This document shows, piece after piece, positions 24,742-34,663 of a stretch of DNA of 64,000 bases. The stretch is from Deltaproteobacteria bacterium. GTDB lineage: Bacteria; Desulfobacterota; Desulfarculia; JACQYL01. Position 1 is the stretch's first letter, and every line of letters begins with the position of its first letter. The notes beneath the pieces were generated by a model, which saw nothing but the letters and a program-made list of their open reading frames with translations, ran no database searches and was not told the origin of the DNA. The position numbers were made by a program, and so were the translations under genes. The stretch is taken from contig JACQYL010000119.1 in assembly GCA_016208165.1 (NCBI GenBank), forward strand, positions 947 to 64,946, read 5' to 3'.

Positions 24742-25686
24742 CTAAGACTGCAACTGAGCGACCAGGAGCCTGAGTCCCTCTACGTCTTCCACCTGGTAAG
24801 CCGAATAGGGAGCCGATTTTGGCAAAATTCTCTTGAGCATGTTCGACAGCACCTTTTTCGGCCCCACCTCAACGAACCGGTCCACTCCTTCCCGAACCAT
24901 CCGCTCGATGGCCGGGTGCCACAGCACCGGTTCAGTAATCTGACGGATCATCAGATCCTTGATCTTCTCCGGATCTCGTTGCGCTTCGGCCGTCACATTG
25001 AACAGCACCGGGAGGCCGGCCTCCAGGAATTCGATTTCCCGGACCCGGCCTGCGAATCGAACGCGCGCTTGTTCCATGAGCGCACTGTGCCACGCTCCAC
25101 TGACCTGCAAGGGGACCGCTTTTCCCCCCTCCTCCTGTACGGCGCCGGCCGCTCGATCGACGAGCGCTTTCTCTCCGGATATGACAATCTGCTCGGGGGT
25201 GTTGTGGTTCGCGATGCCGACGACACCCTGGTTTTGAAACCGCTTCAAGATGTCGGCCACACGGTTCGCGGACAGTCCCAGCACAGCGACCATGGCCCCT
25301 TCCTGTTTGCGGGCCGCCTCATCCATCAGCTCCCCCCTCGCATCCACGAGCCGCAACGTATCGTCGATGCCGAGCACCCCTGCCGCAAACAGAGCCGAAT
25401 ACTCTCCCAGGCTGTGTCCCGCGGCATACTCCGCTTCAATCCCGTGTTCCTCTTTCAGGATGCGGACCAGAGATAGATTGACAGCCGTTATGGCGGGCTG
25501 GAGATTGACCGTCCTGGTGAGATCCTCCATCGGACCGCTGAAGCACAGTTTCTTTATGGGCTTTCGGGTAACTTCCTCGGCCCGCTCGAACACTTCCCGC
25601 GCAAGGGGACTATGCTCGTACAGGTCGCTTCCCATACCGACATACTGGGATCCCTGTCCCGGAAACAAGAAAGCGGTTTTTGACAT
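24742..25686 (-). CDS. fabD: Malonyl CoA-acyl carrier protein transacylase
   Basis: A 314-residue enzyme that moves malonyl groups from CoA to acyl carrier protein for fatty acid synthesis. Motifs: FLFPGQGSQYVGMGSDLYE at the N-terminus, the active-site GHSLGEYSALFAAG, an Arg-containing RGELMDEAARKQEGAMVAVL, and QVSGAWHSALM with the active-site His. AAGGAG precedes the ATG at 25686. The gene is not beside other fab genes; instead it leads, with a 113-base gap, into the kor cluster in the same direction, so it may be co-transcribed with it. Confidence 0.93.
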   Translation of the reverse strand: MSKTAFLFPGQGSQYVGMGSDLYEHSPLAREVFERAEEVTRKPIKKLCFSGPMEDLTRTVNLQPAITAVNLSLVRILKEEHGIEAEYAAGHSLGEYSALFAAGVLGIDDTLRLVDARGELMDEAARKQEGAMVAVLGLSANRVADILKRFQNQGVVGIANHNTPEQIVISGEKALVDRAAGAVQEEGGKAVPLQVSGAWHSALMEQARVRFAGRVREIEFLEAGLPVLFNVTAEAQRDPEKIKDLMIRQITEPVLWHPAIERMVREGVDRFVEVGPKKVLSNMLKRILPKSAPYSAYQVEDVEGLRLLVAQLQS

Positions 25687-25983
25687 CACCTGCTCCTTAC
25701 CAGAGTACGAATTTTTCCTTATAAGCAAGTACACAGCCCAAATGCAAGTGGTATTTGTTCTCCGGCTCTGGTATAGAGATGACGAATCCGGATCAAGAAG
25801 GATTTCGGATCGCAATCGTTCCACTGTCTATTGACGGTCGTTTTTCGATTCTGATAGAGAACCTGTAAGCCCGCATCAAATCGGTGCTCGCCCGAAAAAG
25901 ACTTCCGCCATTCCATCGATCGAGTCGGGAGTTACGGTGCAAAGGCGCCGATCGATGATTCACCACTCACATCCGGAGGCGAT

Positions 25984-26403
25984 ATGCATGTTTCCGCGCT
26001 GACGCGCTCTGATAGTCCCGATTTCTCCAACCGTTTCGGATGTTGGATCATCAGGCTGTTCTTTTTGGCTGTTATGATGATCTGCATCCAGTGGATGTAC
26101 CCCATCGGTCTAGCTCAGGCTGCCGAAGATGCCTCCATGCCCACCCTCTCCGGAACGGAAACCGATATGAACACAGGGACCTCGCCCGGTCCCCAGCCGA
26201 CACCAGCGCAGAAATTCGAGGAACTCAGCCAGAGATGCGAGGAACAGAGGAAGGAACTGACGGAACTTCGGGAAGAATATGAACGGTTACGCGTATCTCG
26301 CCAGGTTCGCTGGTACCTCCTCGGGGCCGGCGTATTCCTGGTAGGCTGGATCATCGGGTTTTCCGCCCGCAGAAAACCGAAAAGATATACATTGGAAACC
26401 TGA
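25984..26403 (+). CDS. Membrane protein with coiled coil
   Basis: A 139-residue protein with an N-terminal membrane segment or signal (RLFFLAVMMICIQWMYPIGL, then AQAAED), a polar Thr/Pro linker, a coiled coil of about 30 residues (KFEELSQRCEEQRKELTELR) and a C-terminal membrane helix (WYLLGAGVFLVGWIIGFSA) with a basic end. The C-terminal half resembles the end of TIGR04211-type SH3 proteins, but the SH3 domain is absent. GGAGG sits four bases before the ATG. The histidine kinase gene follows 58 bases later, so it may be an accessory to that sensor. Confidence 0.65.
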   Translation: MHVSALTRSDSPDFSNRFGCWIIRLFFLAVMMICIQWMYPIGLAQAAEDASMPTLSGTETDMNTGTSPGPQPTPAQKFEELSQRCEEQRKELTELREEYERLRVSRQVRWYLLGAGVFLVGWIIGFSARRKPKRYTLET

Positions 26404-26461
26404 AAAGGCCCGACAGTGGTTCCGCCGGTTCTTTCATAGCCCACACCCGTTTTTTAACGAT

Positions 26462-28327
26462 TTGGAAGAGGCTGCCTACCGACATATCTTTCAGCGTTAT
26501 CCCGACGCTGTTTTCATCCTGGATGCCCGGTTCCGCATTCTGGAAGTGAACCCATGCGCCTGCGATACGCTGGGTTTTTCACGTGAGGAACTGCTGAGTT
26601 TCCATTTCATGGGCCTGCTGGCCGATGCGCCCCTGGATGCGGCGTTTCTCGTTTCCATCGAGAGAGACGGCCTCCGGGAAATGGAAACCGCTCTAAAGAC
26701 CCGAGAAGGAAAGCTCCTGCATGTGCTCCTGAAGATCCGCACGTTCACGGACGGGCTCAACGAGCGCGTTCTTCTGGTCGGACAGGACATATCCAAAGTC
26801 AGAACGATGGAAGCCCTCCTTCGGCGTGAGGCCGACGTGTCCAGTTCCATCACGGAAACGGCAAACGCCCTCATGATGGCGCTGGATCCGGAGGGCAAAC
26901 TGATCTTTTTCAACCGCGCGGCCGAAGAAATCACCGGATACAATCGTGTCGAGGCAGCCGGCAAGGGATGGCTGGAAACGTTCGTTCCCGAAAGCGAACG
27001 TAAACGCGTATCCGCCAATGTGTCCCTTGAAGATCACTCGAACCGGATGGGGACCTTCCAATCCCTTCTTATGACGAGAGCCGGCGGTGAGCGCTTCATC
27101 AGCTGGAACAGCTCCGTCCTGGAAGACGCCTCCGGCCGACCATGGGGAATTCTTCTTATAGGTCTGGATCTTACGGACCAGAGAGTTCTCGAAGAGCACC
27201 TCTTTCAAGCGGAAAAGCTGTCTTCCATCGGTCAGCTTGTAGCGGGGGTCGCTCATGAATTGAACAACCCCCTGACGAGCATATTGGGCTTTGCCGAGCA
27301 CCTGCAGGAACAGCCCGCGCTTCCCGATCAGGCCGTTCGGCCTTTGCAGATCATCTGTGAAGAAGCCCGGCGGTCGGCGGAACTAGTAAAGAGGTTGCTT
27401 ACTTTCGCCCGACAGCACAAGACGGAGAGAGAGAGCTGCAACCTCAACGCCATCGTCAACACCATACTGGACATACAGCGGTATCAATTCAAGAAAAGCG
27501 GTTTGGTTCTGCTCAGGGAATTGGACCCCGGCCTGCCCCCAATCCACGCGGACCCCGTCCAGATCCAGCAGGTCATCGTGAATCTGGTGAGTAACGCCCT
27601 CGAAGCGCTGAGGGACGCCGAAATGGCGGACCGCCCGGGCATCGTCACCGTACGGACCCGGACCAGCGAGGAATATGTGATTTTAGAAGTGGAAGACAAT
27701 GGTCCGGGTATTCCCGAGGAACACAGGAGAAAACTGTTCGATCCTTTCTTTACCACCAAGCCTCCCGGCAAGGGAACCGGTCTGGGATTGTCCATATCCT
27801 ACGGAATCGTCAAGGAACACGGCGGGAACATTCACTGCCGGAATCTGCCGGGGGCGGGGGTTCGCTTCGTAGTCGAACTGCCCAGGGAAACCTCACCCTT
27901 TAAGGAACGCGAGGAAAGCCGGACCGACGATCAAGCCCTGATCGTTACGGACGACACGCTGCTGTCGGACCGGGTGAGGGACGTCCTCAAAGAAGAAAGC
28001 ATTACCCTTCACGGGGTGGGATCCGTGAGCGCCGCCTTGACCTACCTTAAGTTGAACCCGGTACACCTGCTGATCGTGGACAACAAGATTCAGGGCGGAG
28101 AGGGCTTGCGAATATACGATCGGATCTTGGCCTCATACCCGAAGTTCCGGAATCGCACCCTGTTTCTGGCGAACGGTCTCCAAGAGGACCGCCACAAGAA
28201 GGTCGAACCCGAAGAAGGGGTCCTCCTGGCGAGTCCTTTTCAGCGCGTCGAACTCAAACGCGCGCTGCGCGAACTGTGCGGACGATTCGAGGATACGAGA
28301 GATGAACCTCAGAATACTGGTGATTGA
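26462..28327 (+). CDS. PAS-domain sensor histidine kinase with C-terminal receiver-like domain
   Basis: A cytoplasmic kinase of about 621 residues. Two PAS domains (about 5-120 and 125-250), HisKA with H-box [20 protein letters not shown], HATPase with [22 protein letters not shown] and [20 protein letters not shown]. The last 130 residues look like a receiver ([37 protein letters not shown]) in which the phospho-acceptor Asp region reads VDNKIQ; activity is uncertain. The start is doubtful: TTG at 26462 has no strong ribosome site and the frame stays open upstream. It overlaps the regulator gene by 26 bases, so the two are a pair. Confidence 0.88.
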   Translation: MEEAAYRHIFQRYPDAVFILDARFRILEVNPCACDTLGFSREELLSFHFMGLLADAPLDAAFLVSIERDGLREMETALKTREGKLLHVLLKIRTFTDGLNERVLLVGQDISKVRTMEALLRREADVSSSITETANALMMALDPEGKLIFFNRAAEEITGYNRVEAAGKGWLETFVPESERKRVSANVSLEDHSNRMGTFQSLLMTRAGGERFISWNSSVLEDASGRPWGILLIGLDLTDQRVLEEHLFQAEKLSSIGQLVAGVAHELNNPLTSILGFAEHLQEQPALPDQAVRPLQIICEEARRSAELVKRLLTFARQHKTERESCNLNAIVNTILDIQRYQFKKSGLVLLRELDPGLPPIHADPVQIQQVIVNLVSNALEALRDAEMADRPGIVTVRTRTSEEYVILEVEDNGPGIPEEHRRKLFDPFFTTKPPGKGTGLGLSISYGIVKEHGGNIHCRNLPGAGVRFVVELPRETSPFKEREESRTDDQALIVTDDTLLSDRVRDVLKEESITLHGVGSVSAALTYLKLNPVHLLIVDNKIQGGEGLRIYDRILASYPKFRNRTLFLANGLQEDRHKKVEPEEGVLLASPFQRVELKRALRELCGRFEDTRDEPQNTGD

Positions 28328-29705
28328 CGACGAGCCGCATATCCTCGAGCTGCTTGCCATGCGATTGTCCGAGTGGGGACATGAAGTCACGGCGGTTTCG
28401 GACGGCGAGCAGGGTTTGGAGCTGCTGGGAAGCAAACCCCACGACGTCGTGGTCACCGACCTTATGATGCCGGGTCTGTCGGGCGTCGAAGTCGTAAAGG
28501 AAGTGAAACAACGGTTTCCCGGGACCGAGGTTCTCGTGATCACCGGATTCGGGACCGTCGGGTCGGCCGTGGAAGTGATGAAAGCCGGCGCTTTCGATTA
28601 CCTTTTGAAGCCTCTGAACTTTGCGCATATTAAGATTATTTTGAACAAGATTGAGCAGTCCAACGCGCTTAAATCGGAAAACGAGCGCTTGTCCGTCCAA
28701 TGCGAAGACTTGCGACAGCTTGTCGAGGATCGTTACGACTTTTCAGGCATGATAGGCCATAGTCCGGCCATGAAGGCCATCTTCGAACTCGTGCGCACCA
28801 TCGGAGATGTGGACTCCACCGTGCTGATCACCGGTGAAACGGGCGCCGGGAAGGAACTGCTGGCCAGAACCATTCATTTCAACAGCATTCGCAAAGACGG
28901 CCCGTTCCTCGCCCTGGACTGCGGCGCCGTCCCTGAAAATCTCCTCGAAAGCGAGCTGTTCGGGCATGAGAAAGGCGCTTTTACCGGAGCCGTGGGCAGA
29001 AAGAGGGGGCGCTTCGAGCGGGCCCATGGGGGAACCTTGTTCCTGGACGAAATCGGGAACACCACCCCGACCGTTCAGCAGAAGCTGCTCCGCGTGCTCC
29101 AGGAACGGGCTTTCGAACGAGTGGGCGGTGAAGAACTTCTCCATGTGGACGTGCGGGTTTTGGCGGCCACGAATCGTAATCTCGAACAGGACATCGAGGA
29201 AGAACGATTCCGAATGGACCTCTTCTACCGTCTGAACGTCATTCCCCTGCGGCTGCCTCCTCTGAGGGAGCGGAAAGAAGACATTCCGCCGCTGGCCCGC
29301 CACTTCCTTCGAAAGTACGCGGAGCGCTTCGACAGGCCGGCCCAGTCCCTGAGCGAGGACGCCGTTCAACAGATTCTGTCGCACTCCTGGCCCGGCAATG
29401 TACGCGAATTGGAGAATGTCATCGAACGCGCGGTTATTCTTTCAAAAAGTCCACGGATTACGAATGTGGATCTCCCCATATCGAAAACGGAGTTGCCGAG
29501 TCCGGAAAGATTGGACACGTCCAAACCGCTCAAATCGGTCAAAGACGAGATGGTCGGTAAGATAGAGGCCCGGTATTTGAAAGACGTCTTGGCCGAAACA
29601 TCCGGGAACATTCAGAAGACCGCCCTTCGCGCGGGCATCGACGAAAAAACGCTGTATACCAAAATGAAAATATACCACCTGACCAAAGAGGAATTCAGGA
29701 GATAG
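28302..29705 (+). CDS. NtrC-family sigma-54-dependent response regulator
   Basis: A 467-residue regulator. Receiver: [14 protein letters not shown] with Asp53 in [12 protein letters not shown]. Central AAA+ domain: Walker [16 protein letters not shown], the sigma-54 contact GAFTGA in [15 protein letters not shown], Walker [12 protein letters not shown]-terminal Fis-type HTH ([20 protein letters not shown]). Phosphorylated by the preceding kinase, it should activate promoters read by sigma-54 RNA polymerase. I could not find a convincing -24/-12 site near by. The MoxR gene follows 24 bases after its stop. Confidence 0.93.
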   Translation: MNLRILVIDDEPHILELLAMRLSEWGHEVTAVSDGEQGLELLGSKPHDVVVTDLMMPGLSGVEVVKEVKQRFPGTEVLVITGFGTVGSAVEVMKAGAFDYLLKPLNFAHIKIILNKIEQSNALKSENERLSVQCEDLRQLVEDRYDFSGMIGHSPAMKAIFELVRTIGDVDSTVLITGETGAGKELLARTIHFNSIRKDGPFLALDCGAVPENLLESELFGHEKGAFTGAVGRKRGRFERAHGGTLFLDEIGNTTPTVQQKLLRVLQERAFERVGGEELLHVDVRVLAATNRNLEQDIEEERFRMDLFYRLNVIPLRLPPLRERKEDIPPLARHFLRKYAERFDRPAQSLSEDAVQQILSHSWPGNVRELENVIERAVILSKSPRITNVDLPISKTELPSPERLDTSKPLKSVKDEMVGKIEARYLKDVLAETSGNIQKTALRAGIDEKTLYTKMKIYHLTKEEFRR

Positions 29706-29729
29706 GACGCGCCGAGCCGGCACACAGAC

Positions 29730-30689
29730 ATGGAATCGAATGCCAACCCCTATCGTGATCGTTTCTTGTCGATCGACCAGGTCCAACGGGGATTCGAGGC
29801 CGCCGGCTACGTCTGCGGCCGAGCCATCGCCACCACGTTGTACGTAGGATGTCATCTCAACAAACCCATCCTGGTCGAAGGACCCGCCGGAGTGGGAAAG
29901 ACGGAACTCGCCAACGTCATGGCCGCGTACCTCGGCGTTCCCCTGATTCGGCTCCAATGCTACGAAGGTCTGGACGAATCCAAAGCGCTTTATGAATGGA
30001 AGTACGGGAAACAGCTGCTCTATACGCAGATACTCCGGGATCGGATGAACGACCTCGTCAAAGGGGTCGATGGTCTGGAAGCAGCCATGGATCGGCTGCA
30101 TCAATACGACGACGTTTTCTTCTCGATCAACTTCCTCGAACCCCGCCCGCTGCTGAAAGCCCTTCAGGAAAAGGGCGGTGCGGTCCTGCTCATCGACGAG
30201 GTGGATAAGTCCGATCCGGAATTCGAGGCCTTCCTTTTGGAGATTCTGTCCGACTTCCAGGTCTCGATACCCGAAATCGGCACGTTGAAAGCCGCCTCGA
30301 CGCCCTTCGTTTTTCTTACCAGCAACAACACGCGCGAAATGAGCGAAGCCCTTAAACGTCGCTGTCTTCATCTGTACATTCCTTTCCCGGATCCCAAGAT
30401 CGAACGGGCCATTGTTCGCATGAAGGTTCCGGCCGTGCCGGAGCTGCTCCGGTCCCAACTCGTATCTTTCATCCACCAGGTCCGAAATCTCGACCTGAAA
30501 AAGGCGCCCTCCGTGAGTGAGACCATCGATTGGGCGCGTGTGCTGCTGTTACTCCATGCGGAGGTCCTGACGCCCGACCTCGTTCAGGAAACGTTGAACG
30601 TGTTTCTGAAATTCGAACAGGACGTTGAAGTCGTGACAGCCCGAATCCCGGAGTTGACGCTCAAATCGACGCGGGAATTCCCGGTATGA
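29730..30689 (+). CDS. MoxR-family AAA ATPase
   Basis: A 319-residue AAA+ protein of the MoxR type: Walker A EGPAGVGKTELANVMAAYL, Walker B AVLLIDEVDKSDPEFEAFLL, sensor 1 FVFLTSNNTREMSEALKRRC. MoxR ATPases act as chaperones that insert metals or mature complexes together with a VWA partner; the CoxE-type VWA gene starts only four bases later. A sigma-54 regulator and kinase directly upstream in the same direction suggest that this maturation pair is under two-component control, which is inference. Confidence 0.92.
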   Translation: MESNANPYRDRFLSIDQVQRGFEAAGYVCGRAIATTLYVGCHLNKPILVEGPAGVGKTELANVMAAYLGVPLIRLQCYEGLDESKALYEWKYGKQLLYTQILRDRMNDLVKGVDGLEAAMDRLHQYDDVFFSINFLEPRPLLKALQEKGGAVLLIDEVDKSDPEFEAFLLEILSDFQVSIPEIGTLKAASTPFVFLTSNNTREMSEALKRRCLHLYIPFPDPKIERAIVRMKVPAVPELLRSQLVSFIHQVRNLDLKKAPSVSETIDWARVLLLLHAEVLTPDLVQETLNVFLKFEQDVEVVTARIPELTLKSTREFPV

Positions 30690-30693
30690 ACGG

Positions 30694-32040
30694 ATGGAAA
30701 GGACCCTGATCGAATTTATTACGGCGTTGCGCCGATCCGGGGTCCGGGTGTCCGTATCGGAGACCCTGGACGCCTTCCGTACGGCCGAGCTGGTCGGCTA
30801 CGGGAATCGTGAACGCTTGAAAGACGCCCTGGCGGCCGCGCTTGCCAAATCCCTAGCCGAAAAAGAGACGTTCCTGTCCTGCTTTTCCCGCTTCTTCACC
30901 AGGGACGATTTCTCGCAATCGGACTGGGTCTTCCCCGACAACGACGACCTGGAACTCCGGGAAGAAGACGCCCCATTGACCCGGATGCTCCTCTCCGGAG
31001 ACCTGCCCGGCCTGTCCGTATCCATGATGAATGCGTCCCGGAGCATCGACTTGACCGCCATTCGCTTCTTTACTCAAAAAAGCTTCTATGTACGAAAAAT
31101 ACTGAATGGGATGGGGCTGGAGCAGCTGGAACAGGATATCCGGAGATTGAAAAAAAGTGACCGGCCCGGTTCGAACGAGAAAGGAGCCGCCCTCGAGAAC
31201 GCCCGGCAGATGCTGTTCGAAAACGTCCGGGATTTTGTCGAAAAGCAGTACGATCTGTTCGCCCGATCCGTTTCCGACGAGCTCATCGAAAACTACCTGA
31301 AAGAGATCAGACTGTCCAACGTCGAACGCAGAGACTTTCAGCGGATGCAGGCGATCATCCGGAGGATGGTCAAGCGCCTGCAGGACCGGCACTCGAGGCG
31401 ACGCAAGAAAGCCAAGAAAGGCCGGCTGGACTTCAGAAAGACGCTCCGGGATAACACCGTGTACCAGGGCCCTTTGTTCGATCTCCGATGGAAAACCAAG
31501 AGAATCGAACGTCCGGACATCGTGGCCATTTGCGATCTGAGCCGTTCGGTGGAAGCGGTCGCCCGATTCATGCTCCTGTTTCTCTACAGCCTGAACGAGG
31601 CCGTGGCCCGCATCCGCACCTTTGTATTCTGTTCCAACCTTGCGGAAGCAAGTCCGATCTTCGAGGAATATGGGGTGGAAGAGGCCCTCGACCGGTTGCT
31701 TCGGGGAGTCGGAGTTCCCGTCATGTTCGGCAGAACGGACTACGGCCAGGCCCTGAGGGATTTCGAGGACGGCTGGATCGACACCGTTACCAAGAAGACC
31801 ACGGTGCTCGTGCTGGGCGACGCCCGAAGCAATTTCGGCGATCCCGGAACGGGCGTACTGAAGCGGATCCACCGGCGGTGCAGACGCGTGCTCTGGCTGA
31901 ACCCCGAGCCCCCGTCGTTCTGGGGCACGGGAGATTCGGAAATGAAGCGGTACCTGCCCTTCTGCCGGCCGGCGAGAGAATGCAGCACCTTGAACCACCT
32001 GGAACGGGTGGTGGATGTCCTGCTCACGATGCCGAAATGA
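30694..32040 (+). CDS. VWA domain protein, CoxE type
   Basis: A 448-residue partner of the MoxR ATPase. The C-terminal half is a von Willebrand A domain with an intact MIDAS: AICDLSRSVEAVARF (DxSxS), the Thr in RTDYGQALRDF, and VLVLGDARSNFGDPG. The N-terminal half is helical and charged (RMVKRLQDRHSRRRKKAKKG). In carbon monoxide dehydrogenase systems CoxD/CoxE mature the metal centre; no such enzyme is encoded within this window, so the client is unknown. Starts with ATG four bases after the MoxR stop. Confidence 0.9.
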   Translation: MERTLIEFITALRRSGVRVSVSETLDAFRTAELVGYGNRERLKDALAAALAKSLAEKETFLSCFSRFFTRDDFSQSDWVFPDNDDLELREEDAPLTRMLLSGDLPGLSVSMMNASRSIDLTAIRFFTQKSFYVRKILNGMGLEQLEQDIRRLKKSDRPGSNEKGAALENARQMLFENVRDFVEKQYDLFARSVSDELIENYLKEIRLSNVERRDFQRMQAIIRRMVKRLQDRHSRRRKKAKKGRLDFRKTLRDNTVYQGPLFDLRWKTKRIERPDIVAICDLSRSVEAVARFMLLFLYSLNEAVARIRTFVFCSNLAEASPIFEEYGVEEALDRLLRGVGVPVMFGRTDYGQALRDFEDGWIDTVTKKTTVLVLGDARSNFGDPGTGVLKRIHRRCRRVLWLNPEPPSFWGTGDSEMKRYLPFCRPARECSTLNHLERVVDVLLTMPK

Positions 32041-32252
32041 ACGATGAACAGATACCGGAGCCCCTATCAGACCGCGCAGTCGTCCGGACGCAAACTTCTT
32101 CTCTCCCAGGGACAGGATCGGGATGAGGCCTCTCTGCTTGGAATTGCGATGTCAGGCCCTGCACACGGAGTCCGATTATGTTCGGGCAGAGAGCTATGCG
32201 GATGGCCGGGACAATTCGCCGAAAGCCTATATGAGGGGCGGGAGGAGATTGG

Positions 32253-32687
32253 TCAATCATACGCGCTTTCAACACTGGCACAGTTAGCGATTTCTTGATG
32301 AATAATGTCACTCTCCGGGTTGCCAGGCAATCCGTAAACGCCGCTATGTGACGGATCTTCTTGCTCACCTAATGTCATCACAGAGAGGTCATGGCCGTTT
32401 GAATTTCCGACATTCCTTATCTTCAGACAGTTAACTACGGCAAATGCGGAGTCACGCTTGACGTCATATTTCCTTATTTCCAGTAAGACCTTGCAGATTT
32501 GATTAAGCTGCTCCCTTGGCGTCCCTTCAAAATATTCGACCCAATCAACAGAAAGGAATTCTTCCCCAGGTCTCGGCACAAAAGCCTCAGCCTCCACACG
32601 ACGTTCTCCTGTGAGAGTTTTGAAGGTATGGCTATTCTTCACGTGTCGTGAAACATGGTGCTCATCGGGAATCATCCGAACTGTCAT
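32253..32687 (-). CDS. Hypothetical protein of AT-rich cassette, 144 aa
   Basis: A 144-residue soluble protein (MTVRMIPDEHHVSRHVKNSH, later DWVEYFEGTPREQLNQICKV and a polar end). I do not recognise it. It is the last of three minus-strand genes and begins 26 bases inside the end of the preceding one. The bulk of the cassette is visibly richer in A and T than its neighbours on both sides, which suggests transfer. The 212 bases between its stop and the VWA gene carry nothing I can support. Confidence 0.6.
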   Translation of the reverse strand: MTVRMIPDEHHVSRHVKNSHTFKTLTGERRVEAEAFVPRPGEEFLSVDWVEYFEGTPREQLNQICKVLLEIRKYDVKRDSAFAVVNCLKIRNVGNSNGHDLSVMTLGEQEDPSHSGVYGLPGNPESDIIHQEIANCASVESAYD

Positions 32688-33510
32688 CGGTCATCCATTC
32701 TATCGCCCGGAGTTCTATTGCTCTATTGCAAACAGAAGAAAGAGTCGACCATCCAGCAGTGCGCTCAATTCCGTCAGACCGTTCTTTATTTGGAACGAAA
32801 GCAAGATAACGGACATCATCACTCTCGGAAAACTGGATCCAAAAAATCTCACTATTTGATTTCTGCCATATGGCTTTTACGTTTCCATCATTTGTTAAAG
32901 TTATTGCTGGTTCTCTTAACTCGCGATGTCCTGAAAGAAATCGTAGCAGTTGTTTAACTGAGAGAAGATTGACGGGCTCTTTGTCTGATATAAATTCACA
33001 AAGACGATCAGCTGTAGCTTCAAAATCTCCAATTCTTGCTATTGCTATAATTTCTCCTTCTGTATGTACTCCTTCTAAACACTTGAAGACATCGTGAATC
33101 ATAAGATTACTATTAAAATTTGTCAATTGGTCTCTTCCTTCGAATTTTATCGCCAAATGCCTAACTGCCAAAACCGTCTGTTCTATCCGCTCTTTTATCA
33201 ATGGAAGAACTTCGGATGTTGTAGTCCAGGAAGCATAATGTGTTGCCGGAGTTTGGCATACACCCAAATTTGCGCTTTGTGCATAATCTTCATACACAGA
33301 CCATGCACTTGCAATGTCAAGGCTCGGGCTTTGTCCATACGCAGACCCCGCAGTTGCGATCTCCAGGATCCCGGACTCTTGAATAGATCCACTGAGCGAG
33401 CGAGCATGTCTTTCTATGGTGTCTACATCGCTATTAAAAAAGGCCCGAAAGCGCCGCTCATTTTCCTGGGCATCGTCATAGGCAGTATTCTTCTTATCTA
33501 AATTAGCCAT
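32662..33510 (-). CDS. Hypothetical protein of AT-rich cassette, 282 aa
   Basis: A 282-residue soluble protein without signal or membrane segment. N-terminal part is polar (AYDDAQENERRFRAFFNSDV), the middle rich in small residues (LEIATAGSAYGQSPSLDIAS), and the C-terminal part contains a likely alpha/beta region (GNVKAIWQKSNSEIFWIQFS). No known domain is evident to me. AGAGGT precedes the ATG. It starts four bases after the upstream gene ends and overlaps the next by 26 bases, so the three were kept together as an operon. Confidence 0.65.
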   Translation of the reverse strand: MANLDKKNTAYDDAQENERRFRAFFNSDVDTIERHARSLSGSIQESGILEIATAGSAYGQSPSLDIASAWSVYEDYAQSANLGVCQTPATHYASWTTTSEVLPLIKERIEQTVLAVRHLAIKFEGRDQLTNFNSNLMIHDVFKCLEGVHTEGEIIAIARIGDFEATADRLCEFISDKEPVNLLSVKQLLRFLSGHRELREPAITLTNDGNVKAIWQKSNSEIFWIQFSESDDVRYLAFVPNKERSDGIERTAGWSTLSSVCNRAIELRAIEWMTDDSSDDSR

Positions 33511-33514
33511 TCAA

Positions 33515-34168
33515 TTAGACCTCTGTGAGCAATTTTGGCAACATCTTCCGTATATAATCTTCTCTTGCTCTCCATTGTTTCACTCTTCTGTTGATCTCTT
33601 GATGCGAAAAGGGTCCCTTATGATGGAAATTGACGTTAGCTATAACGGCAGAGTATTCTCTACTTGCCACTTTGGCTCGACCAGGAACAAGATTCAAATT
33701 GCATAGTGTATTTCTTACTTCAAACGAAATATTGACTGATGAACTTAAAATATCTAATCTACTATCTCTAAAAGGTTTGCAGTTTACAAATGTATTAGTA
33801 ATATATTTCTCTGGTTCCTCTTTCTCTATAGAAACTTGCCAATTAAGCCCCATGGTAGTGTAACGTACATAAGGAAGCAGCTTAACATATTTTGAAGCCA
33901 AATCGTAAATGTAATAATTCTCCAAAAAATCACCGCCGCATTCTTGTTTTATTTCAAGTCGTTCCCGGTCTACAAAAAACGATACTCCGGCGACAAACTT
34001 CACGCTCGCAAATGCAGGAGTAATTAGATTTTCTGCAACTTGCCAGTCCTGAGGAACGACCTTTTTCCCCTTCAAAAAATCCGGATTCAGTATAGAAGGA
34101 TTATGGAATTCAGCAAGAATAACAACGTTTACCCAATGTAGGGCCAGAAAATTAGAACTTATAGTCAT
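33515..34168 (-). CDS. Hypothetical protein of AT-rich cassette, 217 aa
   Basis: A 217-residue protein, first gene of the cassette, with GGGGAG seven bases before its ATG. The sequence (LALHWVNVVILAEFHNPSIL at the start; VRYTTMGLNWQVSIEKEEPE in the middle; a charged end HQEINRRVKQWRAREDYIRK) alternates strands and has no transmembrane segment. It loosely recalls TIGR04255-type beta-rich proteins of unknown role, but I would not assign it. Composition is AT-rich compared with the flanking genes. Confidence 0.65.
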   Translation of the reverse strand: MTISSNFLALHWVNVVILAEFHNPSILNPDFLKGKKVVPQDWQVAENLITPAFASVKFVAGVSFFVDRERLEIKQECGGDFLENYYIYDLASKYVKLLPYVRYTTMGLNWQVSIEKEEPEKYITNTFVNCKPFRDSRLDILSSSVNISFEVRNTLCNLNLVPGRAKVASREYSAVIANVNFHHKGPFSHQEINRRVKQWRAREDYIRKMLPKLLTEV

Positions 34169-34438
34169 GGAAGTTTCTCCCCTACTACTTAGAGTGCACC
34201 GTCAAAGCCAACAAGGCCAACAAAAACCGCTTCGCCTTCCGTAACTAGCCTGTGGCGCAAAAAGGGCAACGTATATCAAAGGGATGATAAGTCAATCAAA
34301 TCCTGAGCTTCGAACTGGACCTTTGTCTATGTTGTCATTCTGCCTAAGAGCTGTCAAGATGATAGGGACCTTCATTACCGGATCGATAGGTAGGCAAAGA
34401 AAAAGTTATCTCCACGTAAAAAGCCACGTACCTGCTTT

Positions 34439-34546
34439 TCATTCGGACCCGTGATCTCTCTTTTCGAGCCGATGATTTATTCTGGCCACAACATGGTAAT
34501 GATGGGGGCCTTCGGGATCGTGCAAGACTTTGCCGCCCAAGCGCAT
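34439..34546 (-). pseudogene. 35-codon fragment, possibly of a REP-associated transposase
   Basis: An open frame ending in TGA reads MRLGGKVLHDPEGPHHYHVV and ARINHRLEKRDHGSE. The PHHYHVVAR pattern recalls the beginning of Y1/REP-associated transposases, whose HUH-type start often has YHV. Upstream the frame is closed by a stop. It may be a truncated insertion scar at the edge of the AT-rich cassette, or chance. The rest of 34169-34663 has no supported gene. Confidence 0.25.
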
Positions 34547-34663
34547 TCCCACCCTGCTGCCCGCTCCTAAAAGCCTACCTGATTTATGACGCTACGTTCA
34601 TCTTGAATTGCAGAATATAAGACCTACTCACGCCGTTAAAGCCGGGCTGAGGGTGGAATGAGT

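Noticed and set aside
29442-31998. Two long minus-strand frames opposite the MoxR and VWA genes
   Set aside because: Both are shadows of genes with clear Walker and MIDAS motifs.
34247-34275. GG-N10-GC spacing like a sigma-54 promoter
   Set aside because: The -12 half lacks the usual TT before GC and no plus-strand gene lies downstream.
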